Assembly: GCA_964484195.1 (NCBI GenBank)
Contig: CAZAER010000001.1
Coordinates: 248,001-312,000 of the forward strand
Direction: 5' to 3'
Source of the DNA: JALHOP01 sp964484195
GTDB taxonomy: Bacteria > Myxococcota > XYA12-FULL-58-9 > JALHOP01
Length of the DNA: 64,000 bases
Positions 34,268-43,558 of this stretch are shown here, piece by piece. The notes under the pieces are model-generated. The model was not told the DNA's origin and ran no database searches. It was given only the letters and a program-made list of their open reading frames with translations. Position numbers and translations under genes: made by a program. Within the stretch, counting starts at the first letter, position 1; the number at the start of each line of letters is the position of its first letter.

Positions 34268-35007
34268 CGACGGCCCTCGACATCGTCGCCGTCGAAGACA
34301 TCGAGATCGACACCATCATCGGCATCTATCCGCCCGAGCGTACGAAACCCCAACGTTTGCGTTTGAACGTCGCGGCCTACCTCACGCCGAAGACCGCCGG
34401 CGCTCCGCGTTTGAGCAGCTCCATCGACTACGCGCGTCTCACCGGCGACCTGTTGTTCATCCTCGAGCACGCTCAGTTCGAGCTCCTCGAGTCGGCGCTC
34501 GAAGCGCTGGCTACACATTGCCTGGGTGCTCCGACGGCCGACACTCCGCGGGCGCAGGTCGAGCGCATCAAGCTCACTCTCGAGAAGCCCTTTGCCCTGG
34601 GCGGTCACGGCGTCCCCAAGCTCACGATCGAACGCGAGATCAGCGGGCCGGTCGCGATGCGCGACGAGCTCCAAGTGATCTTCGAAGGCGAGGGCTGCGG
34701 TATCTATCGCTTCGTGGTCCCTGCCGGCGGTAAGGTCGCAGAAGCTGTGCCCGCTAAAACGGTCATGCACGACTTCATGCTCGGCTCGGGTCTCACGGCC
34801 AACGGCGAGAAGCTCGCGCGCGGCGAGATGCACACCATCGAGGGTGGCTGCGGCATCGTCTACGACAACCCGACCGCGACCGTGCAGACGGTGCTCCGCA
34901 TTACCAGGCCTGCCGAACGGCCCAACTTGCGCACCACCGACACGGGTGACGCTCCCAAACGCCCTCCAGCCGGCCGCCGGCCGTATTATCCGAGCGCTGA
35001 CTCGTGA
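34264..35007 (+). CDS. Dihydroneopterin aldolase-like (FolB/FolX) domain fused to a cupin-like domain
   Basis: 247 residues; ATG overlaps the SDR stop (ATGA). Residues 1-125 have the FolB/FolX fold: IVAVEDIEIDTIIGIYPPER, SSSIDYARLTG, FELLESALEALATHCLG and RIKLTLEKPFALGG, where the Tyr and Glu/Lys positions of the aldolase family are recognisable. Residues about 135-220 read like a small beta barrel: VFEGEGCGIYRFVVPAGG, HDFMLGSGLTANGE and GCGIVYDNPTATVQTVL, a cupin-like pattern. The last 30 residues are Pro/Arg-rich. The pair with the TGxxxRxG reductase mirrors FolX-FolM of monapterin synthesis. The C-terminal fusion is new to me. Confidence 0.75.
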   Translation: MTTALDIVAVEDIEIDTIIGIYPPERTKPQRLRLNVAAYLTPKTAGAPRLSSSIDYARLTGDLLFILEHAQFELLESALEALATHCLGAPTADTPRAQVERIKLTLEKPFALGGHGVPKLTIEREISGPVAMRDELQVIFEGEGCGIYRFVVPAGGKVAEAVPAKTVMHDFMLGSGLTANGEKLARGEMHTIEGGCGIVYDNPTATVQTVLRITRPAERPNLRTTDTGDAPKRPPAGRRPYYPSADS

Positions 35008-35021
35008 AGGAGTATCTCCGC

Positions 35022-35588
35022 ATGTCAACGAAACCGTTCGCATGGCGCGGGCTCGCGCTAGCGGTAGTCATCGTCGCGGTACCTGCGTCGTTGTTCGCAA
35101 CGACGGTGCGTGTCGCCGCTCTCGACGAGCTGGTGCACGAGTCGCACATGGTGGTGCGGGCGCACGTTGCCTTCGTGGACGACCGCGCCGGTGAGGAAAC
35201 GCGCAAGTTCCAGACGCGCGTTGGCCTCGAGGTCGCCGAGTCGGTGAAGGGCTTCGACGGCGCCCAGCGGACGTACGAGCTGGTGCTGCCCGGCGGAAGG
35301 CTCGGGCCCTACGCCATGGCGGTGCCGGGTATGCCGACCTTCTCGCCCGGCCAAGAAGTCGTGGTCATGGTCAAACATACCGAGGCCGGCGACACCATCA
35401 CCGGGCTCGCGCAGGGCATCTTCAACGTCGACCGCTCGAGCGGAACCGCCCGGGCTCGCCGGCTCGACGCCGGGCAAACACGCATGGTCGACGCCCACGG
35501 CCGTGACGCGCGTCTCGAGTTGATCGACGCACCGCTGAGCGAGCTCATGACAACGCTCCGCGCGCTTTCGGTCGAGGTGCCGCGATGA
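35022..35588 (+). CDS. Secreted hypothetical protein, 188 aa
   Basis: Start ATG at 35022 with AAGGAG at 35007-35012; the in-frame GTG at 35004 is less likely. A signal peptide (ALAVVIVAVPASLFATT) is followed by an all-beta-looking domain with DELVHESHMVVRAHVAFV, VAESVKGF and FSPGQEVVVMVKHTE. The pattern (VHESHxVVRA, then a spaced GxEVVxxx) resembles proteins that lie beside matrixin-like proteases in myxobacteria (recall). Its TGA overlaps the metalloprotease ATG, so they are probably one unit, perhaps an inhibitor, chaperone or co-secreted partner (inference). Confidence 0.75.
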   Translation: MSTKPFAWRGLALAVVIVAVPASLFATTVRVAALDELVHESHMVVRAHVAFVDDRAGEETRKFQTRVGLEVAESVKGFDGAQRTYELVLPGGRLGPYAMAVPGMPTFSPGQEVVVMVKHTEAGDTITGLAQGIFNVDRSSGTARARRLDAGQTRMVDAHGRDARLELIDAPLSELMTTLRALSVEVPR

Positions 35589-36784
35589 GTCGCCTGCTTG
35601 CCATCGCGGTGCTGCTCGCGGCACCCGCGGCGTTCGCGTTCTCGCTCTCGCGCACCGACTCCCATCACGTCATCAGGTGGTACGACAACGACGAGACCAT
35701 CGAGCTGCAGATCGACGCCAACGGGCCGACGCGTCTGCGCTCGGCAGATACGCCGACCGACGTGCGCGATGCGATCGATAGCGCCATCGATTCCTGGAAC
35801 TCGATCGCCTGCAACGGTTTGACTCTCACCGTCGGTGGCACCACCACCGATACCGCGAACGTGGTTTCGGACGGTGTCGATGCGGTCGACGGCATCAATC
35901 GGGTGGTTTGGATCGAGACGGCATCGCGCTATCCGTACAGCGCTCAGGTCCTCGGTGTGACCTCGCCGGTCTTCTACCAAGACGGCACCATCATCGAGGC
36001 CGACATCATCTTCAACGGTGTCGATGACAACTGGGCGGTGTACGCGAATCTCGCGGACGTGCCCGGCGGATCGACCAACGGCCAAGCCGTCGACATCGAG
36101 AGCGTCGTGGTCCACGAGCTCGGGCACCTCATCGGCCTCGGGCACGTCTTGAACGGCGCCGCGATGTCCGAGCCGCCGACCATGACGCCCACCGTCGATC
36201 CGCAACTGCGGACGCGCACGCTCGAGGGCAACGACCGTGCGGGAGCGTGTTTCCTGTACCCGTCGAGTGGTGCAACCGACCATCCCTGCAGTAACAGCGA
36301 TCAGTGCCCCGAGTTCATCTCGAGCTCCTCCGACAACGAAACCATCGCCGACCGGTCGCAGTGCGTGAGCGGTCAATGCACCAAGATCGAAGACGTCCCG
36401 TGCGGCGACGGCGACCTGGGTGAGCGTTGTTGTGTCGACAATTGCAAAGGGCAGACCATTTGTCTCCCACTCGCCGACGACCAGACTGCTTATTGCGCCT
36501 CGCGCTGCGATCCGACGCGCTCGGATGCGTGCCCCGATGGATTCACGTGCGCACCGACCTCGACGGGCGGTGGTGTGTGCGTCACTGACGTCGTTCTCGG
36601 CTGTGACTGCGACACCAACGACCAGTGCACCTCGTCGTGTGCCTGCGACAGCGACTGCGACAATCCTCCACCTTCGACCGAGACCGACGACAACAATTGC
36701 GCTGCCGGCGGACACCTCGAGGTTTGGAGTCTTTTGGTCGTCCTCGGACTATTCGCGAGTCGACGGTCGTTGCGGCTGGCGTAA
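35585..36784 (+). CDS. Secreted matrixin-like metalloprotease with MYXO-CTERM-like tail
   Basis: 399 residues. Signal peptide MSRLLAIAVLLAAPAAFA; catalytic zinc motif HELGHLIGLGHV (HEXXHXXGXXH, metzincin type) followed by AMSEPPTMTP as a Met-turn region. The second half is a Cys-rich segment (about 20 Cys, including CCVDNCKG and CDCDTNDQC) probably held by disulfides. The end, DDNNCAAGG then a hydrophobic stretch and SRRSLRLA, matches MYXO-CTERM sorting signals: Cys, helix, Arg-rich end. These proteins are processed and displayed on the myxobacterial cell surface. The 3' end overlaps the convergent MFS gene by 36 nt. Confidence 0.88.
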   Translation: MSRLLAIAVLLAAPAAFAFSLSRTDSHHVIRWYDNDETIELQIDANGPTRLRSADTPTDVRDAIDSAIDSWNSIACNGLTLTVGGTTTDTANVVSDGVDAVDGINRVVWIETASRYPYSAQVLGVTSPVFYQDGTIIEADIIFNGVDDNWAVYANLADVPGGSTNGQAVDIESVVVHELGHLIGLGHVLNGAAMSEPPTMTPTVDPQLRTRTLEGNDRAGACFLYPSSGATDHPCSNSDQCPEFISSSSDNETIADRSQCVSGQCTKIEDVPCGDGDLGERCCVDNCKGQTICLPLADDQTAYCASRCDPTRSDACPDGFTCAPTSTGGGVCVTDVVLGCDCDTNDQCTSSCACDSDCDNPPPSTETDDNNCAAGGHLEVWSLLVVLGLFASRRSLRLA

Positions 36785-38017
36785 CAACGTCAGGGTTCCG
36801 ATCAGACCGGCGATGCCGGCGACGACCGCGCAGAGCCCAGGCGCGGCCTTGTTGCCGGTGGTGTGCACGAGGTTCGTCGCAATCATCGGGGTAAAACCGC
36901 CGAGCGTGGTGGCGAGACTGTAGGCGAGCGAGAAGCCGACCGTGCGGACCTCTGGTGGCATCACCTCGGTGAGGGTCACGACCATGGTGCCGTTGTAGCT
37001 CGCATAGATGAACGACAACCAAAGCTCGACCGCGAGCAAGCGCGCAAAGCTCGGCTCGCTCGCCAAGAACAGCATCGCGGGATAAGCCGTGAGGATCGCG
37101 AGCGTGGTGAAGGTGACGAGCAAGGGCTTGCGGCCGATGCGGTCGGAGAGCGCGCCCATGGTGGGCAGCCAGCAGAAGTTCGAGAGTCCGACGCAGATGG
37201 TGACGGTGAGCACGTCGCGCTCGGACAGCTGCAGCACCGTGCGCCCGAAGGTCGGCGTGTAGCCGGTGATCAGGTAGAAGGTGACCGTCGTCATGGTGAC
37301 CAGGCACATGCCGCCAAGCACGAGCTGCCAGTTTTTCACCATCGAGCGGCCGATCTCCGCGATGCTCGGGTGATGCTTGCGCGCCGCGAACACCGGGGTT
37401 TCGAGCAAGCTGTCGCGGATGACGAAGACGAACGGGATGATGGCGCAGCCGACGAAGAAGGGGATGCGCCAGCCCCAGTCCGCCATGACGGATGACGGCA
37501 ACGTCGCCGATAGGGTGAAGCCGAGCAGCGATGCGAACACCACTGCCATTTGCTGGCTCGCGGATTGCCAGCTGGTGAAGAAGCCTTCGCGTCCGGGAGG
37601 TGAGATCTCCGCGAGGTAGACCGAGACCCCGCCGAGCTCGACCCCGGCGGAGAAACCCTGCAGCAGGCGTCCGCAAAGGACGAGCAATGGAGCAGCAGGG
37701 CCGATGCTCGCGTAGCTCGGCACCGCGGCGACCAGCAAGGTCCCCGCCGCCATGAGCGAGAGGGTCACGAGCAGGCCTTTACGCCGACCGTGGCGATCGA
37801 TGTACGCGCCCAACACGATGGCGCCCAGCGGCCGCATGAGAAACCCGGCGCCGAAGACGGCCAGGGCCGCGAGGATCGATGCAATCTCGCTGTCCGCTGG
37901 AAAGTACGCCGCCGCGATGTACGTCGCGAAATAGACGTAGACCATGAAGTCGTACATCTCGAGGAAGTTGCCGCTGACGACACGGAAGACGGTGCGCGCT
38001 TTGCTCTCGTTACTCAT
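36749..38017 (-). CDS. MFS transporter of the metabolite:H+ symporter (MHS) family
   Basis: 422 residues from ATG at 38017 (MSNESKARTVFRVVSGNFLE); an in-frame ATG at 38065 would add 16 residues. Twelve TM helices. The MHS signatures are GNFLEMYDFMVYVYF in TM1, the loop DRHGRRKGLL after TM2, and the second MFS repeat loop LSDRIGRKPLL. Homologues import dicarboxylates, citrate, proline/betaine or alpha-ketoglutarate. Substrate not predictable here. Confidence 0.9.
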   Translation of the reverse strand: MSNESKARTVFRVVSGNFLEMYDFMVYVYFATYIAAAYFPADSEIASILAALAVFGAGFLMRPLGAIVLGAYIDRHGRRKGLLVTLSLMAAGTLLVAAVPSYASIGPAAPLLVLCGRLLQGFSAGVELGGVSVYLAEISPPGREGFFTSWQSASQQMAVVFASLLGFTLSATLPSSVMADWGWRIPFFVGCAIIPFVFVIRDSLLETPVFAARKHHPSIAEIGRSMVKNWQLVLGGMCLVTMTTVTFYLITGYTPTFGRTVLQLSERDVLTVTICVGLSNFCWLPTMGALSDRIGRKPLLVTFTTLAILTAYPAMLFLASEPSFARLLAVELWLSFIYASYNGTMVVTLTEVMPPEVRTVGFSLAYSLATTLGGFTPMIATNLVHTTGNKAAPGLCAVVAGIAGLIGTLTLLRQPQRPSTRE

Positions 38018-38104
38018 GGGCGAGTCAGCTTGGCACAGGTCGGGAGGAAACCGACATGGCGGCACGACCGAAAACCCGGCTCAACCTATCGCTTGGAGCT
38101 TCCT

Positions 38105-38440
38105 ATGGCCTGCAACTTTGACCGCGCGTGCATCGAGAGAGAATTGAATGGCACGCTTCGGCGCTATAGCGGCGGCTCGAACAACGACTTCGCGGCGCTG
38201 CGCACCAACGTTTCGCGCGCTCGCGGCGTCGCGGTGCGGCCGTACCTCGAGCTCGCCGACATCAAGCACTTGGTGCGCGATACGCGCGAAATCAACGCCT
38301 TCCAGGACATGGTTGCGAACGGGTTCATGAGCCACTTCGACAACAAGCCGAGTGACGGCCGCATCACGCTTCCCGAATGGAATGCGAACAGCAGTCGTCG
38401 GCCTCAGGGTGTGCGGGCACGCGGTCCGCAAGGGCGCTAA
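38105..38440 (+). CDS. Hypothetical protein, 111 aa
   Basis: ATG at 38105 with GGAG at 38095-38098, a good ribosome binding site. Soluble, Arg/Asn-rich, with no signal peptide or membrane segment: ACIERELNGTLRRY, LADIKHLVRDTREINAFQD. I see no family motif. It precedes pyrD by 47 nt and may share its transcript, or may be independent: the upstream gene is divergent. Confidence 0.6.
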   Translation: MACNFDRACIERELNGTLRRYSGGSNNDFAALRTNVSRARGVAVRPYLELADIKHLVRDTREINAFQDMVANGFMSHFDNKPSDGRITLPEWNANSSRRPQGVRARGPQGR

Positions 38441-38487
38441 GTCTCGGCCTTGTCGCGGGCGCGGCGTCGTGCGACGAAGCCAGCGCC

Positions 38488-39540
38488 GTGCTCGATTACT
38501 ATCGCTTGGTTTGGCCGCTCCTGCGCCAGCTCGATTCGGAGCGGGCGCATGGCCTCGCGGTCACGGCGCTCAAGAACCGGCTCGTGCCGATCCCCGAGCC
38601 GTTCAGTGACGCGCGGCTCGTGACCCAGGTCTGGGGTCTCACCTTCGTGAATCCCATTGGGCTCGCGGCGGGTTTCGACAAGAATGCCGAGGTCATCGAC
38701 CCGGTGCTCGAGCAGGGGTTTGGTTTCGTCGAGGTCGGAAGCGTCACGCCGAAGGCGCAGCCGGGTAATCCCAAGCCGCGCATGTTTCGTGTCCTCGAGG
38801 ACCGCGGTGTCATCAACCGCTTGGGGTTCAACAACCAGGGCATCGAGCGGGTTGCGCAGCGCCTCGCGCAACGTTTGGCGGCGCCGAGCCGGATGCCCGG
38901 CATCGTCGGCTTGAATCTCGGCAAGAACAAAGACCAGCCGGACGCTATCGCGGACTACGTCGCCGGTATCGAGCGCGGGCGCGAGCTCGCGGACTACCTG
39001 GTCATCAACGTGTCGTCTCCGAACACGCCGGGGCTTCGCGCCTTGCAGAGCCGGGATGCCCTCGCGGCGCTGGTCGCAGCAGCGCGCCAGGCCGCCGGTT
39101 CCAAGACGTTGCTGGTGAAGATTGCCCCGGACCTCGAAGGCGGAGAGCTTCGTGACATCTGTGAGGTGGTGATCGAGCACCGCATCGACGGCCTGATCTG
39201 CGGCAACACCACGCTCTCCCGGGACGGTCTGAAGAGCGAGAATCGCAGCGAGCAGGGCGGGCTGTCCGGCGAGCCCCTGTTCCAGCGCTCGACCGAGGTC
39301 TTGAGAAGCGTCTACGCGCTCACCCAGGGCCGCCTTCCCCTCATCGGCGTCGGCGGAGTCGCCTCCGGTGAGCAGGCCTACGCCAAGATCCGAGCGGGCG
39401 CCTCCCTGGTTCAGCTCTACACGGGCCTCGTCTACGGCGGCATCGGCCTGGCGCGACGAATCGCCCAGGAACTTTCTAGGATCTTGGAAAAACAGGGACT
39501 TAGCTCGGTCGCCGAGGCCGTGGGCGCCGACCACCGCTAG
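38488..39540 (+). CDS. pyrD: Class 2 dihydroorotate dehydrogenase (quinone)
   Basis: 350 residues from GTG at 38488; upstream in-frame codons give an implausible extra 37 residues. FMN/orotate motifs: NPIGLAAGFDKNAEVID, FVEVGSVTPKAQPGNPKPRM, NRLGFNNQG, INVSSPNTPGLR with the catalytic Ser of class 2, LVKIAPDL, and GLSGEPLFQRSTEVLR. The N-terminal helices (LDYYRLVWPLLRQLDSERAH) form the membrane-associated quinone tunnel. It oxidises dihydroorotate in pyrimidine synthesis and feeds electrons to the quinone pool. A copy of the RAYT-associated repeat begins 10 nt after its stop. Confidence 0.97.
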   Translation: MLDYYRLVWPLLRQLDSERAHGLAVTALKNRLVPIPEPFSDARLVTQVWGLTFVNPIGLAAGFDKNAEVIDPVLEQGFGFVEVGSVTPKAQPGNPKPRMFRVLEDRGVINRLGFNNQGIERVAQRLAQRLAAPSRMPGIVGLNLGKNKDQPDAIADYVAGIERGRELADYLVINVSSPNTPGLRALQSRDALAALVAAARQAAGSKTLLVKIAPDLEGGELRDICEVVIEHRIDGLICGNTTLSRDGLKSENRSEQGGLSGEPLFQRSTEVLRSVYALTQGRLPLIGVGGVASGEQAYAKIRAGASLVQLYTGLVYGGIGLARRIAQELSRILEKQGLSSVAEAVGADHR

Positions 39541-39547
39541 CGCCGAG

Positions 39548-39570
39548 AACCAACCAGGAACTTTCTCGAG
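39548..39570 (+). repeat. Dispersed intergenic repeat, copy 4
   Basis: AACCAACCAGGAACTTTCTC continuing GAG, directly after pyrD. It shares the core ACCAGGAAC-TTTCTCG with the copies around the RAYT-like gene 14-15 kb away. Confidence 0.5.
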
Positions 39571-39624
39571 TGGGGGCCGCAGTCTATCTTGGCAGCGCCT
39601 AGATGACCGATTACACTTTGCGTC

Positions 39625-41457
<1,833 letters not shown>

Positions 41458-41528
41458 CGCTCGGACACGCAACTTCGCGCCCCGCCTGCCGATACAGGAG
41501 ACGAGACTGACGATCCTGGGGTCGCGCT

Positions 41529-41816
41529 ATGCATCCGCTCGACTATTGGCTCACCCGTAAGGCCAAGGCTCCCAAGCAGGAGCAGGCCGGCACGACCGCG
41601 AGTTGCCTCGCCGGTGACGTTGGTTTGGCCGAGGCTCTGCAGCTGGACGGTGCCTGGTGCCACGAGGCGCGTGAGCGTGCCATCACCCTCTACGGTGAAG
41701 GGCGCTGGGAGGCGTGCATCGCTATCATTCGCGGCCTGGTCTTGCTCGGGAGCGAAAGCCCGGTCGACACCATCCTTCTCGAGCGGTGTCAGGCGCGCCT
41801 GGAACGCGGCGCATGA
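41529..41816 (+). CDS. Small TPR-like protein, first gene of unknown cassette
   Basis: 95 residues from ATG at 41529. Helical, with a pattern like one or two TPR units: WCHEARERAITLYGEGRWEA, CIAIIRGLVLLG, and SPVDTILLERCQARLERG. The spacing of Gly/Trp/Ala and Leu is consistent with a TPR, but no exact match is claimed. Its TGA overlaps the ATG of the 581-residue gene (ATGA). It probably works with the large proteins downstream, as an adaptor or subunit. Confidence 0.75.
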   Translation: MHPLDYWLTRKAKAPKQEQAGTTASCLAGDVGLAEALQLDGAWCHEARERAITLYGEGRWEACIAIIRGLVLLGSESPVDTILLERCQARLERGA

Positions 41817-43558
41817 TTTGGGGGACGCTCGACGCCCGCGTCTTGTCTCGCGATGTCGGCGCCATCGCGCAGGCAGTGGATTGCGCCGTACGTGCGGTGA
41901 CGCGGCGGCCCGCCGATCGCTACGAAGCGGCACCCGTCGACAGCGCCAAGGCACAGCGAGAGCCTGCGCCGGCCGAGATGGAGGAGCTGCGGGCGCTTCT
42001 CGGACCCCGGCCTGACGCGAACACTGCCGTTGTCGTGACGAAAATCGTGACCGAGCTCAGCGTCGCACTCGACGCTTGGCGCGGCTTGTCACCGCTCTCG
42101 TCTACCGACAAGCGCATCGCCGTCTTCTTCCAGCGCGGGCAGCTGGTGCGCACCGCAACCGAGGTCGAGCGCATGCTGGACGCGCTGAAGGGTACGCCGC
42201 TCGCAGCCAGCTTCCCGCGTGCTCAGCTCGACGCCATCAAGAGACGCGCCCAGGCGGACATCGATGCGATGGCGCAGCCGGTTCTCGCGCAGTCGTTCGA
42301 CGATGCACTGCCGGCGAAGAGCTTGACCGCGGAGCAGGCGCTCGCGGCTTTGCCGCGGTTGTTGCCCGGGTTCGACGGGGTGGCTCGGCTCGCCGCCGCA
42401 CGCCCGGCGATCGATGACCAGCTGATCGCCTTCGCATTGCTCGCCGATCAAGCGATTCACGCTCCCGACTATGCGCGCTTGCCCCCGGGCGTGAGCCCGC
42501 AGTGTCGCGCCGCCCACCGCCGCCGCCAAGGCGACGCAGCGCAGTCGCTCGAGCTGCGTTTTGCCAACTACGAGCGTCGTGAGCATTGCGTGGCGACCCT
42601 GAGGTCGGTGCTCGGGCGCGTGGCGCGCGCCGGCGACCCGGCCGCTGCGCTCGCGGCCGCGCTGCCGAACGAAATGCTGCGTCAATGCGGAATTGCCGCG
42701 AGCGAGGCGACCGCATGGAGACCGACGACCGCGGGCATCTTGCACCTGTTGCGCTGCGAGGGTCTCACACCGTTGCGAGGCCTGTGGGCTTACCGCGGCC
42801 GGATGAGCGCGCGTAACCCGGAGCTCAGGGCTCGCACTCTGTCCGTTTTGGCGGAGATGACGGGGGCGATGCTCGCGGGCACCTACGAGCAGTGGTTGTT
42901 CGAAGGGCGCATTCCCGACGAGCAGCTGCGCTGCCTCGATGCACGTCAGCGTCTTTTGTGGCGGACGGCGGATTCACACGCGTACGACGGCCTCACGACT
43001 CGGGAAGAGAACGGCCTCGAGCGCATGTGGGTCACCAAGATCGGCGGGCCGAGCCATGGCTTCGACCACGGGCCGGACTGCCTCTTGCCGTTCCTCGCCA
43101 ATGCCTACACCACGGCGATCTTGGTCGACGATCCCCGTCATCCGGAGAATGCTGCTGCGCGCTGCTATCTGCGGGTGCTCGAAGCGCCGGGTGGCCAGCC
43201 GGTGCTCTACCTCGAGCCCCTGCAACGCGACTTCCCGTATCGCGAGCACTTCCCGGACCCCGAAGACAAGCTACGCGTTCATGCAGCTATCTTGAGGCAC
43301 GCTGTCGCCAAAGCGGACAAGCTCGGCGTGCCGTTGGTGACCGCGGACTTCGGAGTCGAAATGGCGGCGCTTCGCACCGGCGTACCGCTCTACGAAGCGT
43401 CGAGCTATCTCGTCATGCCGGCGTCCCGTGGCATTCGCGAGGCCTCCGACACCTTGCTCAGGTTGCACGACTGGCCACAGCTCGAGACGCGAAACAGCGA
43501 TCAGCTCCCCTTGCTGGTGTACGAGTCACGCTTACGCGCGGGGGAAGGCGCCACGTGA
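41813..43558 (+). CDS. Unknown 581-aa protein, second gene of cassette
   Basis: ATG at 41813 overlaps the upstream stop. No signal peptide or membrane segment. The first about 330 residues are Ala/Arg-rich, predicted all-helical (LDALKGTPLAASFPRAQLDA and others). Residues about 390-565 form a different, mixed alpha/beta part: LLWRTADSHAYDG, GGPSHGFDHGPDCLLPFLAN, YLRVLEAPGGQPVLYLEPLQ and KLGVPLVTADFGVEMAAL. This part resembles the C-terminus of the next protein in order and spacing. I recognise no enzyme motif. The stop overlaps the GTG start of the 1135-residue gene. Confidence 0.85.
   Translation: MIWGTLDARVLSRDVGAIAQAVDCAVRAVTRRPADRYEAAPVDSAKAQREPAPAEMEELRALLGPRPDANTAVVVTKIVTELSVALDAWRGLSPLSSTDKRIAVFFQRGQLVRTATEVERMLDALKGTPLAASFPRAQLDAIKRRAQADIDAMAQPVLAQSFDDALPAKSLTAEQALAALPRLLPGFDGVARLAAARPAIDDQLIAFALLADQAIHAPDYARLPPGVSPQCRAAHRRRQGDAAQSLELRFANYERREHCVATLRSVLGRVARAGDPAAALAAALPNEMLRQCGIAASEATAWRPTTAGILHLLRCEGLTPLRGLWAYRGRMSARNPELRARTLSVLAEMTGAMLAGTYEQWLFEGRIPDEQLRCLDARQRLLWRTADSHAYDGLTTREENGLERMWVTKIGGPSHGFDHGPDCLLPFLANAYTTAILVDDPRHPENAAARCYLRVLEAPGGQPVLYLEPLQRDFPYREHFPDPEDKLRVHAAILRHAVAKADKLGVPLVTADFGVEMAALRTGVPLYEASSYLVMPASRGIREASDTLLRLHDWPQLETRNSDQLPLLVYESRLRAGEGAT

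Noticed and set aside
42892..43557. The frame of the 1135-aa protein extended 220 codons upstream, or the 581- and 1135-aa genes as one frameshifted gene
   Set aside because: The upstream part lies wholly inside the 581-aa gene, whose protein continues through it with a coherent domain, and the GTGA overlap gives a natural start.
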